Below are positions 8,291 through 17,326 of a stretch of DNA of 64,000 bases, piece after piece (the first letter of the stretch is position 1; each line of letters opens with the position of its first letter). The notes under the pieces are model-generated. The model ran no database searches, had not been told where the DNA came from, and worked only from the letters and a program-made list of their open reading frames with translations. A program made the translations under genes and the position numbers. The stretch comes from Candidatus Eisenbergiella stercoravium (GTDB taxonomy: Bacteria; Bacillota; Clostridia; Lachnospirales; Lachnospiraceae): contig DXHY01000056.1 of the NCBI GenBank assembly GCA_019113175.1, forward strand, positions 45,494 through 109,493, read 5' to 3'.

Positions 8291-9229
8291 ATGAGAAGAA
8301 AAGAAAAAAATAAAAACCGGGCCGATCTCGCGCCGTCGAAAAGCGAAAAAAAAGGAATCGGCCAGATCATCCTCGGCTTCTGTCTTCTGTTATATACGCT
8401 GTTCTGCGGACTTCCGGTTCTGCTGGTATTCATAGCGGCCTTTACCGATGAAAAGGCAATCACGCAGAATGGATTCAGCTTCTTTCCGGAGAAGTGGTCC
8501 ATATCCGGCTTCAACGCCGTACTCAGGTATGGCAGACAGCTGGTTACCTCTTACGGCGTTACAATATTCATCACGGTTGCCGGAACCTTTCTCGGCCTTC
8601 TGCTGATGAGTATGTTCGCCTATTCCATCAGCAGGAAGGATTTCCGATTATCCGGATTTCTGTCCGTTTATCTGCTGATCCCCATGCTTTTCAACGGAGG
8701 CCAGCTGTCCAGCTACATCATTTTTACCAGCTATTATAATCTGAAGGACAGTCTGCTGCTTCTGATCCTGCCGCTGTGCGTCTCCACGATGAACGTCATC
8801 ATTCTGAGGACCTATATTGTCAACAGCATTCCGGGAGAGCTGATGGAAGCGGCAAAAATCGACGGAGCAGGCGAATACCGGACATTTTTCCAGATTACGC
8901 TTCCTCTTCTCAAGCCTTCCCTGGCAGCCGTCGGCTTCATGATGGCTACCGCGTACTGGAACGACTGGCAGAACGCCCTGCTCTACATAACGACGGACAG
9001 CAAGAAGCCTCTGCAGCTCCTTCTGGTAAACATTCAGAAAAGCATTGAGTTCCTTCTGAACAACTCCAACGTTCCCGCGTCAGCGAGAGCGGCGATGGGA
9101 GGAAATATTCCCCAGTATTCCGCTACGATGGCGACTGTTGTGGTGGTCATCGCTCCAATTATGGTGGTTTATCCCTTCTTCCAGAAATATTTTGTAAAAG
9201 GACTTACCGTCGGCTCCGTCAAGGGCTGA
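8291..9229 (+). CDS. Carbohydrate ABC transporter permease, LplC/YtcP-type
   Basis: This second permease of the heterodimer has 312 residues. A Lys-rich N-terminus is followed by six predicted helices and the EAA loop LMEAAKIDGAGEYRTFFQITLPL. The typical C-terminal signature PFFQKYFVKGLTVGSVKG is present. It lies 17 bases after the first permease, with ACAGGAGGAATCAGC before its ATG. No ATPase gene is adjacent. Confidence 0.92.
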   Translation: MRRKEKNKNRADLAPSKSEKKGIGQIILGFCLLLYTLFCGLPVLLVFIAAFTDEKAITQNGFSFFPEKWSISGFNAVLRYGRQLVTSYGVTIFITVAGTFLGLLLMSMFAYSISRKDFRLSGFLSVYLLIPMLFNGGQLSSYIIFTSYYNLKDSLLLLILPLCVSTMNVIILRTYIVNSIPGELMEAAKIDGAGEYRTFFQITLPLLKPSLAAVGFMMATAYWNDWQNALLYITTDSKKPLQLLLVNIQKSIEFLLNNSNVPASARAAMGGNIPQYSATMATVVVVIAPIMVVYPFFQKYFVKGLTVGSVKG

Positions 9230-9261
9230 CAGAACACAGTGCCAGAGGCACAAAAAGACAG

Positions 9262-9320
9262 GCGCCGGAAGGCGCTATATGGAAAATGGTTTATTCAGGA
9301 TATACGGTGGTCGTATATCC
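9262..9320 (+). repeat. Two intercistronic hairpins before the binding-protein gene
   Basis: GCGCC-GGAA-GGCGC (9262-9275) and a 9-bp stem GGATATACG (9298-9306) / CGTATATCC (9312-9320) lie between the permease and the binding-protein gene. Neither has a T-run. They may protect the 5' end of a processed binding-protein mRNA, which would raise its level over the permeases (inference). Confidence 0.55.
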
Positions 9321-9354
9321 CGGGAATAAAAAAATGAAAAGGGAGGTATCTTTC

Positions 9355-10932
9355 ATGAAGAAAAAAATGATCAGTAAGCTGCTGTCGACTGTTCTCGTAA
9401 CAGTTATGGCATCATCGCTTCTTGCAGGCTGCGGAAGCTCCGGCACAACGGCCGAAACCGGCAGCGCCTCTTCGGAAGCACCCGCTTCGGAATCCACCGC
9501 GTCGGAATCCGCCGCGTCCGGTTCCTCCGAGACAACGGATACCGCATCCGGCGACATGGTAACCATCAACCTGACAAGAGCGACCTTCAATCTCGCCACC
9601 CCGGATTCCGCGCAGGTTCAGAAGGTACAGGATGCCATTAACGAATATATTGCCGACAAGATCAATGTTCAGATCAACCTGACAGACATCGGCTCCGGCG
9701 AATATACGGATAAGGCAAACCTGGCCCTGGCGAACAATGAAATCAACCTGCTCTGGACGGCGTCCTGGGAAGCCGTTATCGGAACCAATGATCTGGTATC
9801 TCAGAACGCAGTTTATGATCTGACTGACCTGCTCCCCGGCACAGATCTCTACAATTCCATGGATGAAAGCCAATGGGAAGCGACCAAATACAACGGAAAA
9901 AATTATTATATTCCCGTATACAAGGATAACGTGGAGGGCTACGACCTCATGTTCCGTCAGGATCTGATTGACAAATACGGATGGGACATTTCCACCGTTT
10001 CCAAGCTTGCGGACATTGAGCCCATGCTGGAGGACTGCGTCGCAGAAGGCCTCAAATATCCTTATCTCAGCCAGAAGACAGCCATGTTCTACAGATATTA
10101 CATCGATGATTTTGATTTCATCACTGCAGATTCCACAGCCAACTGGATCGCGGTTGACAAATCCTCCAACGAAGTGGTGGATACCATACTTACCGACCAG
10201 TACAAAGAGTTCTGCACCCTGATGGCTGACTGGGCGGAAAAAGGATATATCTCCGAGGATGAAGTTACCAAGACCACAACCGATACCACCACACAGACTC
10301 AGGACTGGGGAATCTCATGGTGGACGGATATCCCGGTAAACGATGAGGCTGACGCCCGCTACGGCCAGGATGTTACGATGACTCCCATCACCGACAGATG
10401 GGCACATTCCACCTCCGCTCTCGGCTCCTGCTACTGCGTGACCGCGAACAGCACACCCGAACAGGCACAGGCATGCATTGACTTCATGGGACTGCTTTAT
10501 ACGGACAGTCATCTTGCAGACCTTTATACCTTCGGCATTGAAGGCGAAGACTTCACCTACAACGCGGACGGCCAGGTTGAACAGACCAGCGATAAGTACA
10601 ATCATTCCATGTGGGAATCCGCTTCCGCCACCATCGTAACGCCTCTTGCGAACGAACCCGCAAACAAGGCTGATCTGTACGAGGAATTTAACGGTGGAGC
10701 AAAGACCTCTCCCGCAGCAGGCTTCCGTTTCGACAAGACACCTGTAGAAGCGCAGTTCACCGCCTGCCAGAATGTATATGAAACCTATGGTTTCCCGCTT
10801 GAAAACGGCGGATTTGCTTCTTCCGATATCGAGTCCACCATCGAAGCCTACCAGACAGCGCTTGATGAAGCCGGCTATCAGGATGTGCTTGCAGAGGCAC
10901 AGAGCCAGTACGAGGCATGGAAGGCTGAATAA
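9355..10932 (+). CDS. Extracellular solute-binding lipoprotein of the LplB/LplC importer
   Basis: This 525-residue lipoprotein has signal peptide MKKKMISKLLSTVLVTV and lipobox LLAGC, which would anchor it to the outer membrane leaflet. A Ser/Ala/Thr-rich linker (about 25-60) follows. The rest is a type of sugar-binding protein usual with LplB/LplC permeases. GGGAGGTATCTTTC places the start at 9355; an upstream in-frame ATG at 9286 lies inside the hairpins and is rejected. It is the last gene of the operon, while binding proteins lead the other importer operons here. Confidence 0.92.
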   Translation: MKKKMISKLLSTVLVTVMASSLLAGCGSSGTTAETGSASSEAPASESTASESAASGSSETTDTASGDMVTINLTRATFNLATPDSAQVQKVQDAINEYIADKINVQINLTDIGSGEYTDKANLALANNEINLLWTASWEAVIGTNDLVSQNAVYDLTDLLPGTDLYNSMDESQWEATKYNGKNYYIPVYKDNVEGYDLMFRQDLIDKYGWDISTVSKLADIEPMLEDCVAEGLKYPYLSQKTAMFYRYYIDDFDFITADSTANWIAVDKSSNEVVDTILTDQYKEFCTLMADWAEKGYISEDEVTKTTTDTTTQTQDWGISWWTDIPVNDEADARYGQDVTMTPITDRWAHSTSALGSCYCVTANSTPEQAQACIDFMGLLYTDSHLADLYTFGIEGEDFTYNADGQVEQTSDKYNHSMWESASATIVTPLANEPANKADLYEEFNGGAKTSPAAGFRFDKTPVEAQFTACQNVYETYGFPLENGGFASSDIESTIEAYQTALDEAGYQDVLAEAQSQYEAWKAE

Positions 10933-10959
10933 AATCTGAAACAGGTTTACCAGTTTCTC

Positions 10960-11030
10960 AGGAACCGCAGCTACGGCAGAGGAGCTCTCCGGATACCGGA
11001 TGATTCCCGCCAGGGCTGCGGTTCCTGTTT
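10960..11030 (+). terminator. Terminator of the first importer operon
   Basis: AGGAACCGCAG (10960-10970) pairs with CTGCGGTTCCT (11016-11026), with an inner CCGGATACCGG hairpin, followed by GTTTTCC. The stem is long but the T-run is short. Confidence 0.65.
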
Positions 11031-11061
11031 TCCGCAGGTACATCCCTGCAGACATATCCAA

Positions 11062-11112
11062 AAAAGAGGCTGAACCCCCTTTGAAAAAACAGGGGATTTC
11101 AGCCTCTTTCCT
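11062..11112. terminator. Bidirectional terminator between convergent genes
   Basis: AAAGAGGCTGAA (11063-11074) pairs with TTCAGCCTCTTT (11098-11109), with an inner CCCC/GGGG pairing. On the minus strand the stem is followed by TTTTTT, so it best serves the GH94 gene; the plus strand has TTTCCTTCC. Confidence 0.8.
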
Positions 11113-11129
11113 TCCAGCCGCAATCCGTA

Positions 11130-13559
11130 TCAGCCGATAACGGCAGTCACATGATATTCTGTTTTCCCTTCCACAAGAGGAATCCTGTTCCCCTCCACCT
11201 TCTCTCCATCCACAAGCAGGGAGGTCACTCCCTTTTCCCTGTGGTACGGATTCCGAACCTCGATATCATAAACCGCTCCCCGAAAGCGTCTCACAATCCG
11301 GTAATCTCCGAAATCCTTCGGCACGCACGGCTCAATCCGCAGGCCGTCGAAGTCAGGCTGAATGCCAAGAATGTACTGGGAAATATTCACAAACGTCCAT
11401 GCCGCAGTTCCGGTCAGCCAGCTGTTTTTTGCCTCTCCGAAGGTCGCCGCATCCTTCCCGGCCACCATCTGCGAATAACAGTAGGGCTCCGTTCTGTGAA
11501 TCTCGCTGATGGGCTCCAGGTATGCCGGACATGTTTTTTTATAGATTTCAAAAGCCCTGTCCCCTCTTCCGATCACGGTTTCCGCAATGGAAATCCAGGG
11601 GTTGTTATGGCAGAAAATTCCTGCATTCTCTTTGTATCCGGGCGGATAGGAGGAAATTTCTCCCAGTTCTACATGATATCTGGTATAGGCAGGCTGAAGC
11701 AGAACCACGCCGTACTCGGTATCCAGATGCTCCTTTACGCTGTCCAGTGCCTTTTCAGCAAGTCCTTCCTTCACACCGACGCCCGCAAGGACACAAAAGC
11801 CCTGAGGCTCAATGTAGATTTTTCCTTCCTCGCATTCCCGGGAGCCGACCCTGTTTCCATACGCGTCATAAGCCCGGAGGAACCAGTCTCCGTCCCAGCC
11901 CGCGTCCAGAATGGCATCGTACATCAGCTTCACTTCCCGGCGCGCGTTTTCCGCAGTCTCCTCTTCTCCCATGATTTCGGCAAGCTGCGCATACTCCTCT
12001 CCATAACGGACGAACATTCCTCCGATGAATACGGATTCCGCCACAGGGCCTTCGCTCGGCCCAAACGTCTGGAAGGACTCTCCGGGCTGTGTGGAAAAAC
12101 AGTTCAGGTTCAGACAGTCGTTCCAGTCCGCGCGCCCGATCAGAGGCAGCCGGTGCGGTCCCTTATGCGTCACTGTGAAGCGGAAGGAACGGGTCAGATG
12201 CTCAAACAGCGTCCCTTCGCCTCCGTCGTCAAATTTCACCATTTCCGAAAGAATGGAGGTATCTCCCGTCTCACGAATATAAGCCGCTGTACAGGCGATC
12301 AGCCAGAGCGGATCGTCATTGAAGCCGCCGCCGATATCCGCATTTCCCGTCCTGGTCAGCGGCTGATACTGATGATAGGTGCTGCCGTCGTTAAACTGTA
12401 TGGAAGCGATATCCAGAATTCTCTCGCGCGCCCGCTCCGGAATCAGATGGACGAAGCCCAGCAGATCCTGGCAGGAATCCCGGAAGCCCATGCCCCGGCC
12501 AATTCCGGATTCATAATAGGAAGCGCTTCTCGACATGTTAAAGGTAACCATGCACTGATACTGGTTCCAGATATTGACCATGCGGTTCACTTCGCAGTTT
12601 CCGGATTCCACCCGGTATCCGGAAAGAAGCTCCGTCCAGTATTCCCTCAGCTCAGAAAAAGCCTGTTCCACAGCCTCATCCGTGCTGTAACGGGAAAGCA
12701 GCTCATGGGCTTTCGTTCTATTAATGACACCCGGGCTCTCCCATTTCTCCTCTTCCGGATTCTCGATATACGCCAGAACAAAAATAAAGGAACGGCTTTC
12801 TCCCGCAGCAAGCCTCATCCGGATCTGGTGGGAAGCAACGGGAGACCATCCATGGGCAATAGAGCCTGTCGCCTTTCCATTGCGGACGGCAGCAGGATTC
12901 TCCGGCCCGCCGTAAAGTCCGAGAAACGCATCTCTGCTGGTGTCAAAACCGTCGATGGGACAGTTTACGGAATAAAGCGCATAATGATTCCGGCGTTCCC
13001 TGTACTCCGTCTTATGATAAATCGTGGAACCCTCCACTTCCACCTCGCCGGTGCTCAGATTACGCTGAAAATTCTTCATATCATCATCCGCATTCCAGAG
13101 ACACCATTCCACGTAGGAAAAGAGAGACAGCTCCTTCTCCTGCTCCGACCGGTTCGTCAGCACCACCCGGCTGATCTCACAGGCATCGTTAAGAGGGACA
13201 AAGGTCAGCACATCCGCCTCCAGCCGGTTCAGACTTCCGGAAAAGGTGCTGTAGCCCAGACCGTGCCGGCATTCGTAGGAATCCAGCGTCCTCTTTGTCG
13301 GCTGCCAGCCCGGATTCCAGACCAGATCTCCCTCACGGATATAAAAATATTTCCCATTGTTGTCACAGGGCACATTGTTGTAGCGATATCGTGTCAGACG
13401 AAGCAGCTTCGCGTCTCTGTAGAAGCTGTAGCCTCCGCAGGTATTGGAAATGAGCGTGAAAAAATCCTGGCATCCCAGATAGTTGATCCAGGGAAGAGGC
13501 GTCTCCGGCGTCGTGATGACATACTCACGCGCCTGATCATCAAAATATCCAAATTTCAT
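11130..13559 (-). CDS. GH94 family glycoside phosphorylase
   Basis: This 809-residue cytoplasmic enzyme of the cellobiose/chitobiose phosphorylase family would split a beta-linked disaccharide or oligosaccharide with phosphate. The N-terminal beta-sandwich opens [14 protein letters not shown] and contains [13 protein letters not shown]. The (alpha/alpha)6 barrel has [18 protein letters not shown] and the catalytic-acid motif [10 protein letters not shown] (about residue 477). Length fits cellobiose or N,N'-diacetylchitobiose phosphorylase, but specificity (cellobiose, laminaribiose, chitobiose) cannot be assigned. GGAGGACACGAA before 13559 fixes the start. It is divergent from the second LacI gene, and an operator lies at 13635. 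Confidence 0.9.
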   Translation of the reverse strand: MKFGYFDDQAREYVITTPETPLPWINYLGCQDFFTLISNTCGGYSFYRDAKLLRLTRYRYNNVPCDNNGKYFYIREGDLVWNPGWQPTKRTLDSYECRHGLGYSTFSGSLNRLEADVLTFVPLNDACEISRVVLTNRSEQEKELSLFSYVEWCLWNADDDMKNFQRNLSTGEVEVEGSTIYHKTEYRERRNHYALYSVNCPIDGFDTSRDAFLGLYGGPENPAAVRNGKATGSIAHGWSPVASHQIRMRLAAGESRSFIFVLAYIENPEEEKWESPGVINRTKAHELLSRYSTDEAVEQAFSELREYWTELLSGYRVESGNCEVNRMVNIWNQYQCMVTFNMSRSASYYESGIGRGMGFRDSCQDLLGFVHLIPERARERILDIASIQFNDGSTYHQYQPLTRTGNADIGGGFNDDPLWLIACTAAYIRETGDTSILSEMVKFDDGGEGTLFEHLTRSFRFTVTHKGPHRLPLIGRADWNDCLNLNCFSTQPGESFQTFGPSEGPVAESVFIGGMFVRYGEEYAQLAEIMGEEETAENARREVKLMYDAILDAGWDGDWFLRAYDAYGNRVGSRECEEGKIYIEPQGFCVLAGVGVKEGLAEKALDSVKEHLDTEYGVVLLQPAYTRYHVELGEISSYPPGYKENAGIFCHNNPWISIAETVIGRGDRAFEIYKKTCPAYLEPISEIHRTEPYCYSQMVAGKDAATFGEAKNSWLTGTAAWTFVNISQYILGIQPDFDGLRIEPCVPKDFGDYRIVRRFRGAVYDIEVRNPYHREKGVTSLLVDGEKVEGNRIPLVEGKTEYHVTAVIG

Positions 13560-13634
13560 TTCGTGTCCTCCATTTTTCATGTACGGCATTTTTCCTGAAA
13601 GAAATGTCATACCGGATATTTGTCAAGCATCTTC

Positions 13635-13652
13635 GAAAACGTTTAAGTAGAC
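13635..13652 (+). promoter_or_regulatory. LacI-type operator, site 3
   Basis: GAAAACGTTTAAGTAGAC lies about 18-35 bases downstream of the likely start point of the GH94 transcript. It is nearly identical to site 1 upstream of the gene at 5884. Confidence 0.65.
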
Positions 13653-13676
13653 ATGCAAAATCCACCTGTTATATTC

Positions 13677-13705
13677 ATTATAAAAAAGAAATTTCCTTTT
13701 TTCAA
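13677..13705 (-). promoter_or_regulatory. Promoter of the GH94 gene
   Basis: On the minus strand TTGAAA (13705-13700), 17 bases, then a consensus TATAAT (13682-13677). Operator site 3 is just downstream. Confidence 0.7.
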
Positions 13706-13784
13706 GGGAAACAGCCCCGGCATTTTTCCTGAAAAAGCAGAGAAAAAACTGTGATAATGATGAATTCTTTTTTTCTCTGCGCTA

Positions 13785-13814
13785 TTGAAAAGGAACGGAG
13801 AAATATTGTATGAT
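13785..13814 (+). promoter_or_regulatory. Promoter of the second LacI gene
   Basis: TTGAAA (13785-13790), 18 bases, TATGAT (13809-13814). Operator site 4 begins 8 bases after the -10. Confidence 0.65.
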
Positions 13815-13821
13815 AATATCA

Positions 13822-13841
13822 CGCAAACGTTTAAGATTTAC
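13822..13841 (+). promoter_or_regulatory. LacI-type operator, site 4
   Basis: CGCAAACGTTTAAGATTTAC lies at the expected transcription start of the LacI gene. It shares the AAACGTTTAAG block with sites 1 and 3. It also resembles a CcpA cre site. Confidence 0.6.
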
Positions 13842-13867
13842 GTAAAGCCATACCGGGAGGAAAGACT

Positions 13868-14881
13868 ATGGTATCCCTGAAAGATGTTGCACAGGCCTGC
13901 GGAGTCTCCGTAGCTACCGTCAGCAAGGCACTTAATGATCAGACGGATATTGGAGAAAAAACCAGACGGATGATTAAGGAAAAGGCCAGGCAGATGGGCT
14001 ATCTTCCCAATTCCGTCGCCAGGGCGCTGAAAACAAACAGAAGCCTCAACCTCGGCGTACTTTTTGCGGACGAAGCCAACAGCGGGCTGACGCATGACTA
14101 TTTCGCCGCCGTTCTGGAGGGGCTTCGGAGAGAGGCGGAGGAAAAAGGCTATGATATCACCTTTGTAAGCTCCAACCGAAAAAGAGATGGGCGGATGTCC
14201 TGCCTGGAGCATGTACGATACCGCGGTTTTGACGGAGTTGTAATCGCCTGCGCGGATTTTGAGGATCCTGAGGTAAAGGAGCTTGTGGACAGCGATGTTC
14301 CGGTGGTCACCATCGATCATATATTCAACAGCAGAACCTCGATTCTTTCCGACAATGTGAAGGGTATGCGGGATCTTCTTCATTTCATCCATGAGAAGGG
14401 CCACAGGCGGATCGCCTATATTCACGGGGCAGATTCCTCCGTTACCAGAAACAGGCTCGCTTCCTTCCATAAAACAGCGGAAGAGCTGGGGCTCTCCATT
14501 CCTGATGAATACGTGCTGGAGGCTGCCTATCGGGATATCCGTGCAGCTTCCGCCGCTACAGAAAGGCTTCTCGATCTGCCTGTTCCACCCACCTGCATCC
14601 TGTATCCCGATGATTACGCCTGCTTCGGCGCCATCAACACGATTTACAGCAGAGGACTTTCCATTCCTGATGATATTTCCGTGGCCGGCTATGACGGGAT
14701 CCGGATCGGAAGACAGATGAAGCCCCGCCTTACCACTCTTGTACAGGATACAGACCGAATCGGACGGCTGGCTGCCTCAGAACTGATAGGTCTGATTGAA
14801 CATCCAAAAACCAGCATACCGGGCATCATCCTTGTGGAAGGCAGCGTATACCCGGGAGGAACCGTCGCGGATCTCCTGTGA
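13868..14881 (+). CDS. LacI-family transcriptional regulator, paralogue 2
   Basis: This 337-residue regulator has an N-terminal helix-turn-helix SLKDVAQACGVSVATVSKAL and the sugar-sensor domain ending in IPDDISVAGYDG. The close likeness to the regulator at 6249 (shared LKTNR, GLTHDYFA, AYIHGADSSVTRNR blocks) points to a recent duplication. The start follows CGGGAGGAAAGACT. The alpha-xylosidase gene follows after 35 bases, probably as one transcript. It is divergent from the GH94 gene, with operators on both sides. Control of all three genes is inferred. Confidence 0.93.
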   Translation: MVSLKDVAQACGVSVATVSKALNDQTDIGEKTRRMIKEKARQMGYLPNSVARALKTNRSLNLGVLFADEANSGLTHDYFAAVLEGLRREAEEKGYDITFVSSNRKRDGRMSCLEHVRYRGFDGVVIACADFEDPEVKELVDSDVPVVTIDHIFNSRTSILSDNVKGMRDLLHFIHEKGHRRIAYIHGADSSVTRNRLASFHKTAEELGLSIPDEYVLEAAYRDIRAASAATERLLDLPVPPTCILYPDDYACFGAINTIYSRGLSIPDDISVAGYDGIRIGRQMKPRLTTLVQDTDRIGRLAASELIGLIEHPKTSIPGIILVEGSVYPGGTVADLL

Positions 14882-14916
14882 GGATGCGGCGGCCGCAAAA
14901 AGAAGGAGGAGGAAAC

Positions 14917-17283
14917 ATGAAATTCACAGAAGGCTACTGGCTGCGCAGCGAGCGGGCCAACATACTGTATGCGTCCCAGGCATATGATGTACGGGAAATT
15001 GACGGCGGAATGCGCGTCCTTGCCCCCGTCGGGATCATCAATTCCAGAGGGGCAACGCTGAACATGCCGACCATCACCATTGAATTCACCGCTCCGGGTG
15101 AAAACATGATCGCGGTGCACGCCTGGCATCATGAAGGGTATGAGAAGCGTGAGCCTGTCTGCCCGAAAAGGGAAAACAGACAGCCGGTAAGCGTGACGAT
15201 CACAGACGAAGAGGCTGTCATGACCGCCGGAAAAATTACCGTCCGTGTCAACCGCAGAGAATGGGGATATCGTTTTGAAGCGGACGGCAGGGTTCTGACC
15301 TCCTGCGGCTTTCACAATCTTGGCTATGCCAGATGGGACAGGACGCCTTCCACCATGCTGCCGGAGGACAACTATCTGACGGAAACAGGAAAGCCCTATA
15401 TGGTCAACGAGCTTTCCCTCCAGGTCGGCGAAAATGTATATGGCTTCGGAGAACGCTTTACCGCCTTCGTTAAAAACGGACAGGTCGTAGATACATGGAA
15501 TGAGGACGGTGGCACCGCTTCTCAGGTAGCCTACAAAAGCATCCCCTTTTATATGACCAACAGAGGCTACGGGATCTATGTGGACCACACCGATAACGTC
15601 TCCTTCGAAGCCGCCAGCGAAAAAGTAGAATATGTGGGATTTTCCGTTCCCGGTGAAGAGCTGCGCTACTGTCTCTTCTACGGTCCGTCTCCCAAAGAAA
15701 TACTGAAGGCCTATACGGCTTATACAGGGCGTCCCGCCCTTCCTCCCGCATGGAGCTTCGGTCTCTGGCTGTCAACCTCCTTTACCACCAGCTACGATGA
15801 GGACACCGTCAGCTCCTTTATCCAGGGCATGCAGGACCGCCAGATTCCGTTTTCCGTATTCCATTTTGACTGCTTCTGGATGCGGGAATTCCAGTGGTGT
15901 GATTTTACCTGGGACAGCCGCGTATTTCCCGATACCGCCGGAATGCTGAAGAGATATCACGACAGAGGGCTGAAAATCTGCGTCTGGATCAATCCGTACA
16001 TCGCACAGGGAACCCCTTTCTTCCGGGAAGGCGCAGAAAATGGTTATCTGGTAAGACGCGCAGACGGCAGAGGCGTCTGGCAGACGGATAACTGGCAGGC
16101 CGGTATGGGTCTGGTGGATTTTACCAATCCTGAAGCCTGTACATGGTATACCTCAAAGCTGAAAACCCTTCTGGACATGGGAGTAGACTGTTTCAAGACC
16201 GATTTCGGAGAAAGAATCCCGGTCAACGTCTCCTGGTATGACGGAAGCGATCCGGCGGGCATGCACAACTATTACACCTTCCTTTACAACAGATGCGTAT
16301 TCAATCTTCTGAAGGAGGTGAAAGGAGAAGGAGAAGCCGTTCTTTTCGCAAGAAGCGCCTCTGCGGGCGGCCAGCAGTTCCCTGTCCACTGGGGCGGAGA
16401 CTGTTCCGCAAATTATCCCTCCATGGCGGAGACCCTCCGAGGCGGCCTGTCCTTCTCCATGTCCGGCTTTTCCTTCTGGAGCCATGACATATCCGGTTTT
16501 GAAAGTACGGCCACGCCGGATCTTTATAAAAGATGGGCCGCTTTCGGCCTGCTCTCCTCCCACAGCCGTCTGCACGGCTCCTCCAGCTACAGGGTTCCAT
16601 GGGTCTTTGATGAAGAGGCCGTTGATGTGGTCCGCTTCTTCAGCAGGCTGAAATGCTCACTGATGCCGTACCTGTATTCCAGAGCTGTGGAGGCACATGA
16701 GGAGGGAACTCCCATGATGCGCCCTCTGGTATTTGAATTTCCTCAGGATCCCGCGGCAGCCTTTATTGACACAGAATATATGCTGGGAGATGCTCTTCTC
16801 GTCGCACCGATATTCAGTGAGGACAAAACGGTCCGGTATTATCTGCCGGAGGGAAGATGGACCGACTATTTCACCGGAGAGGTCAAAACAGGAGGACGCT
16901 ACTTTGAAGGAGAATACGACTACTTTTCCCTGCCTCTGTATGTAAGGCCCGGAACCCTTCTCGCGGTTGGCTCCGTTTCTGACAGACCGGATTATGATTA
17001 CAGGGATAAAACGGTACTCCATCTGTATGAGCCGGAAAAGGGGAGCTGCTGCACCTGCCGTCTGGTTGATCAGAAGGGCCGCGATATCTGCCATGTAAAT
17101 GCCGCATATGACGAGACCGGAATCCTTTTTACGGCTGACAGCGACCTGAATGGGCTTTCCTTCCTGCTCCACGGGATTGCGGCCGAAAAGGTCCGGACGG
17201 ACTGTCCCGTGGAAGACAGCACGTCCGGCGCGCTGATCCGGATTACGGAAGAAAGGCGGGAATGCCGTGTTTCTCTGATCTGA
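14917..17283 (+). CDS. GH31 alpha-xylosidase, YicI-like
   Basis: This 788-residue intracellular enzyme removes alpha-xylosyl residues, for example from isoprimeverose or xyloglucan oligosaccharides. The N-terminal beta-sandwich begins KFTEGYWLRSERANILY, as in YicI. The TIM barrel carries the nucleophile motif CFKTDFGERIP (about residue 428) and the acid/base motif WSHDISGFES (about 524), both matching YicI rather than alpha-glucosidases. Two C-terminal beta domains follow (PLYVRPGTLLAVG). No signal peptide is present. GAAGGAGGAGGAAAC sets the start at 14917; the in-frame ATG at 14878 overlaps the LacI stop and is less likely. A terminator-like GCCGGC repeat lies at 17297-17311. Confidence 0.93.
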   Translation: MKFTEGYWLRSERANILYASQAYDVREIDGGMRVLAPVGIINSRGATLNMPTITIEFTAPGENMIAVHAWHHEGYEKREPVCPKRENRQPVSVTITDEEAVMTAGKITVRVNRREWGYRFEADGRVLTSCGFHNLGYARWDRTPSTMLPEDNYLTETGKPYMVNELSLQVGENVYGFGERFTAFVKNGQVVDTWNEDGGTASQVAYKSIPFYMTNRGYGIYVDHTDNVSFEAASEKVEYVGFSVPGEELRYCLFYGPSPKEILKAYTAYTGRPALPPAWSFGLWLSTSFTTSYDEDTVSSFIQGMQDRQIPFSVFHFDCFWMREFQWCDFTWDSRVFPDTAGMLKRYHDRGLKICVWINPYIAQGTPFFREGAENGYLVRRADGRGVWQTDNWQAGMGLVDFTNPEACTWYTSKLKTLLDMGVDCFKTDFGERIPVNVSWYDGSDPAGMHNYYTFLYNRCVFNLLKEVKGEGEAVLFARSASAGGQQFPVHWGGDCSANYPSMAETLRGGLSFSMSGFSFWSHDISGFESTATPDLYKRWAAFGLLSSHSRLHGSSSYRVPWVFDEEAVDVVRFFSRLKCSLMPYLYSRAVEAHEEGTPMMRPLVFEFPQDPAAAFIDTEYMLGDALLVAPIFSEDKTVRYYLPEGRWTDYFTGEVKTGGRYFEGEYDYFSLPLYVRPGTLLAVGSVSDRPDYDYRDKTVLHLYEPEKGSCCTCRLVDQKGRDICHVNAAYDETGILFTADSDLNGLSFLLHGIAAEKVRTDCPVEDSTSGALIRITEERRECRVSLI

Positions 17284-17326
17284 ACACGGGACACCCGCCG
17301 GCTCTGCCGGCCAGAAGGGGCAGTCC

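Noticed and set aside
11151..13598. 815-codon plus-strand reading frame
   Set aside because: It is the shadow of the GH94 gene, with no family motif, ribosome site or promoter.
6000..13841. Reading the AAACGTTT sites purely as CcpA cre sites
   Set aside because: The AAGTA(GAC) arm is conserved beyond the cre consensus and the sites flank LacI genes. A cre role in addition is not excluded.
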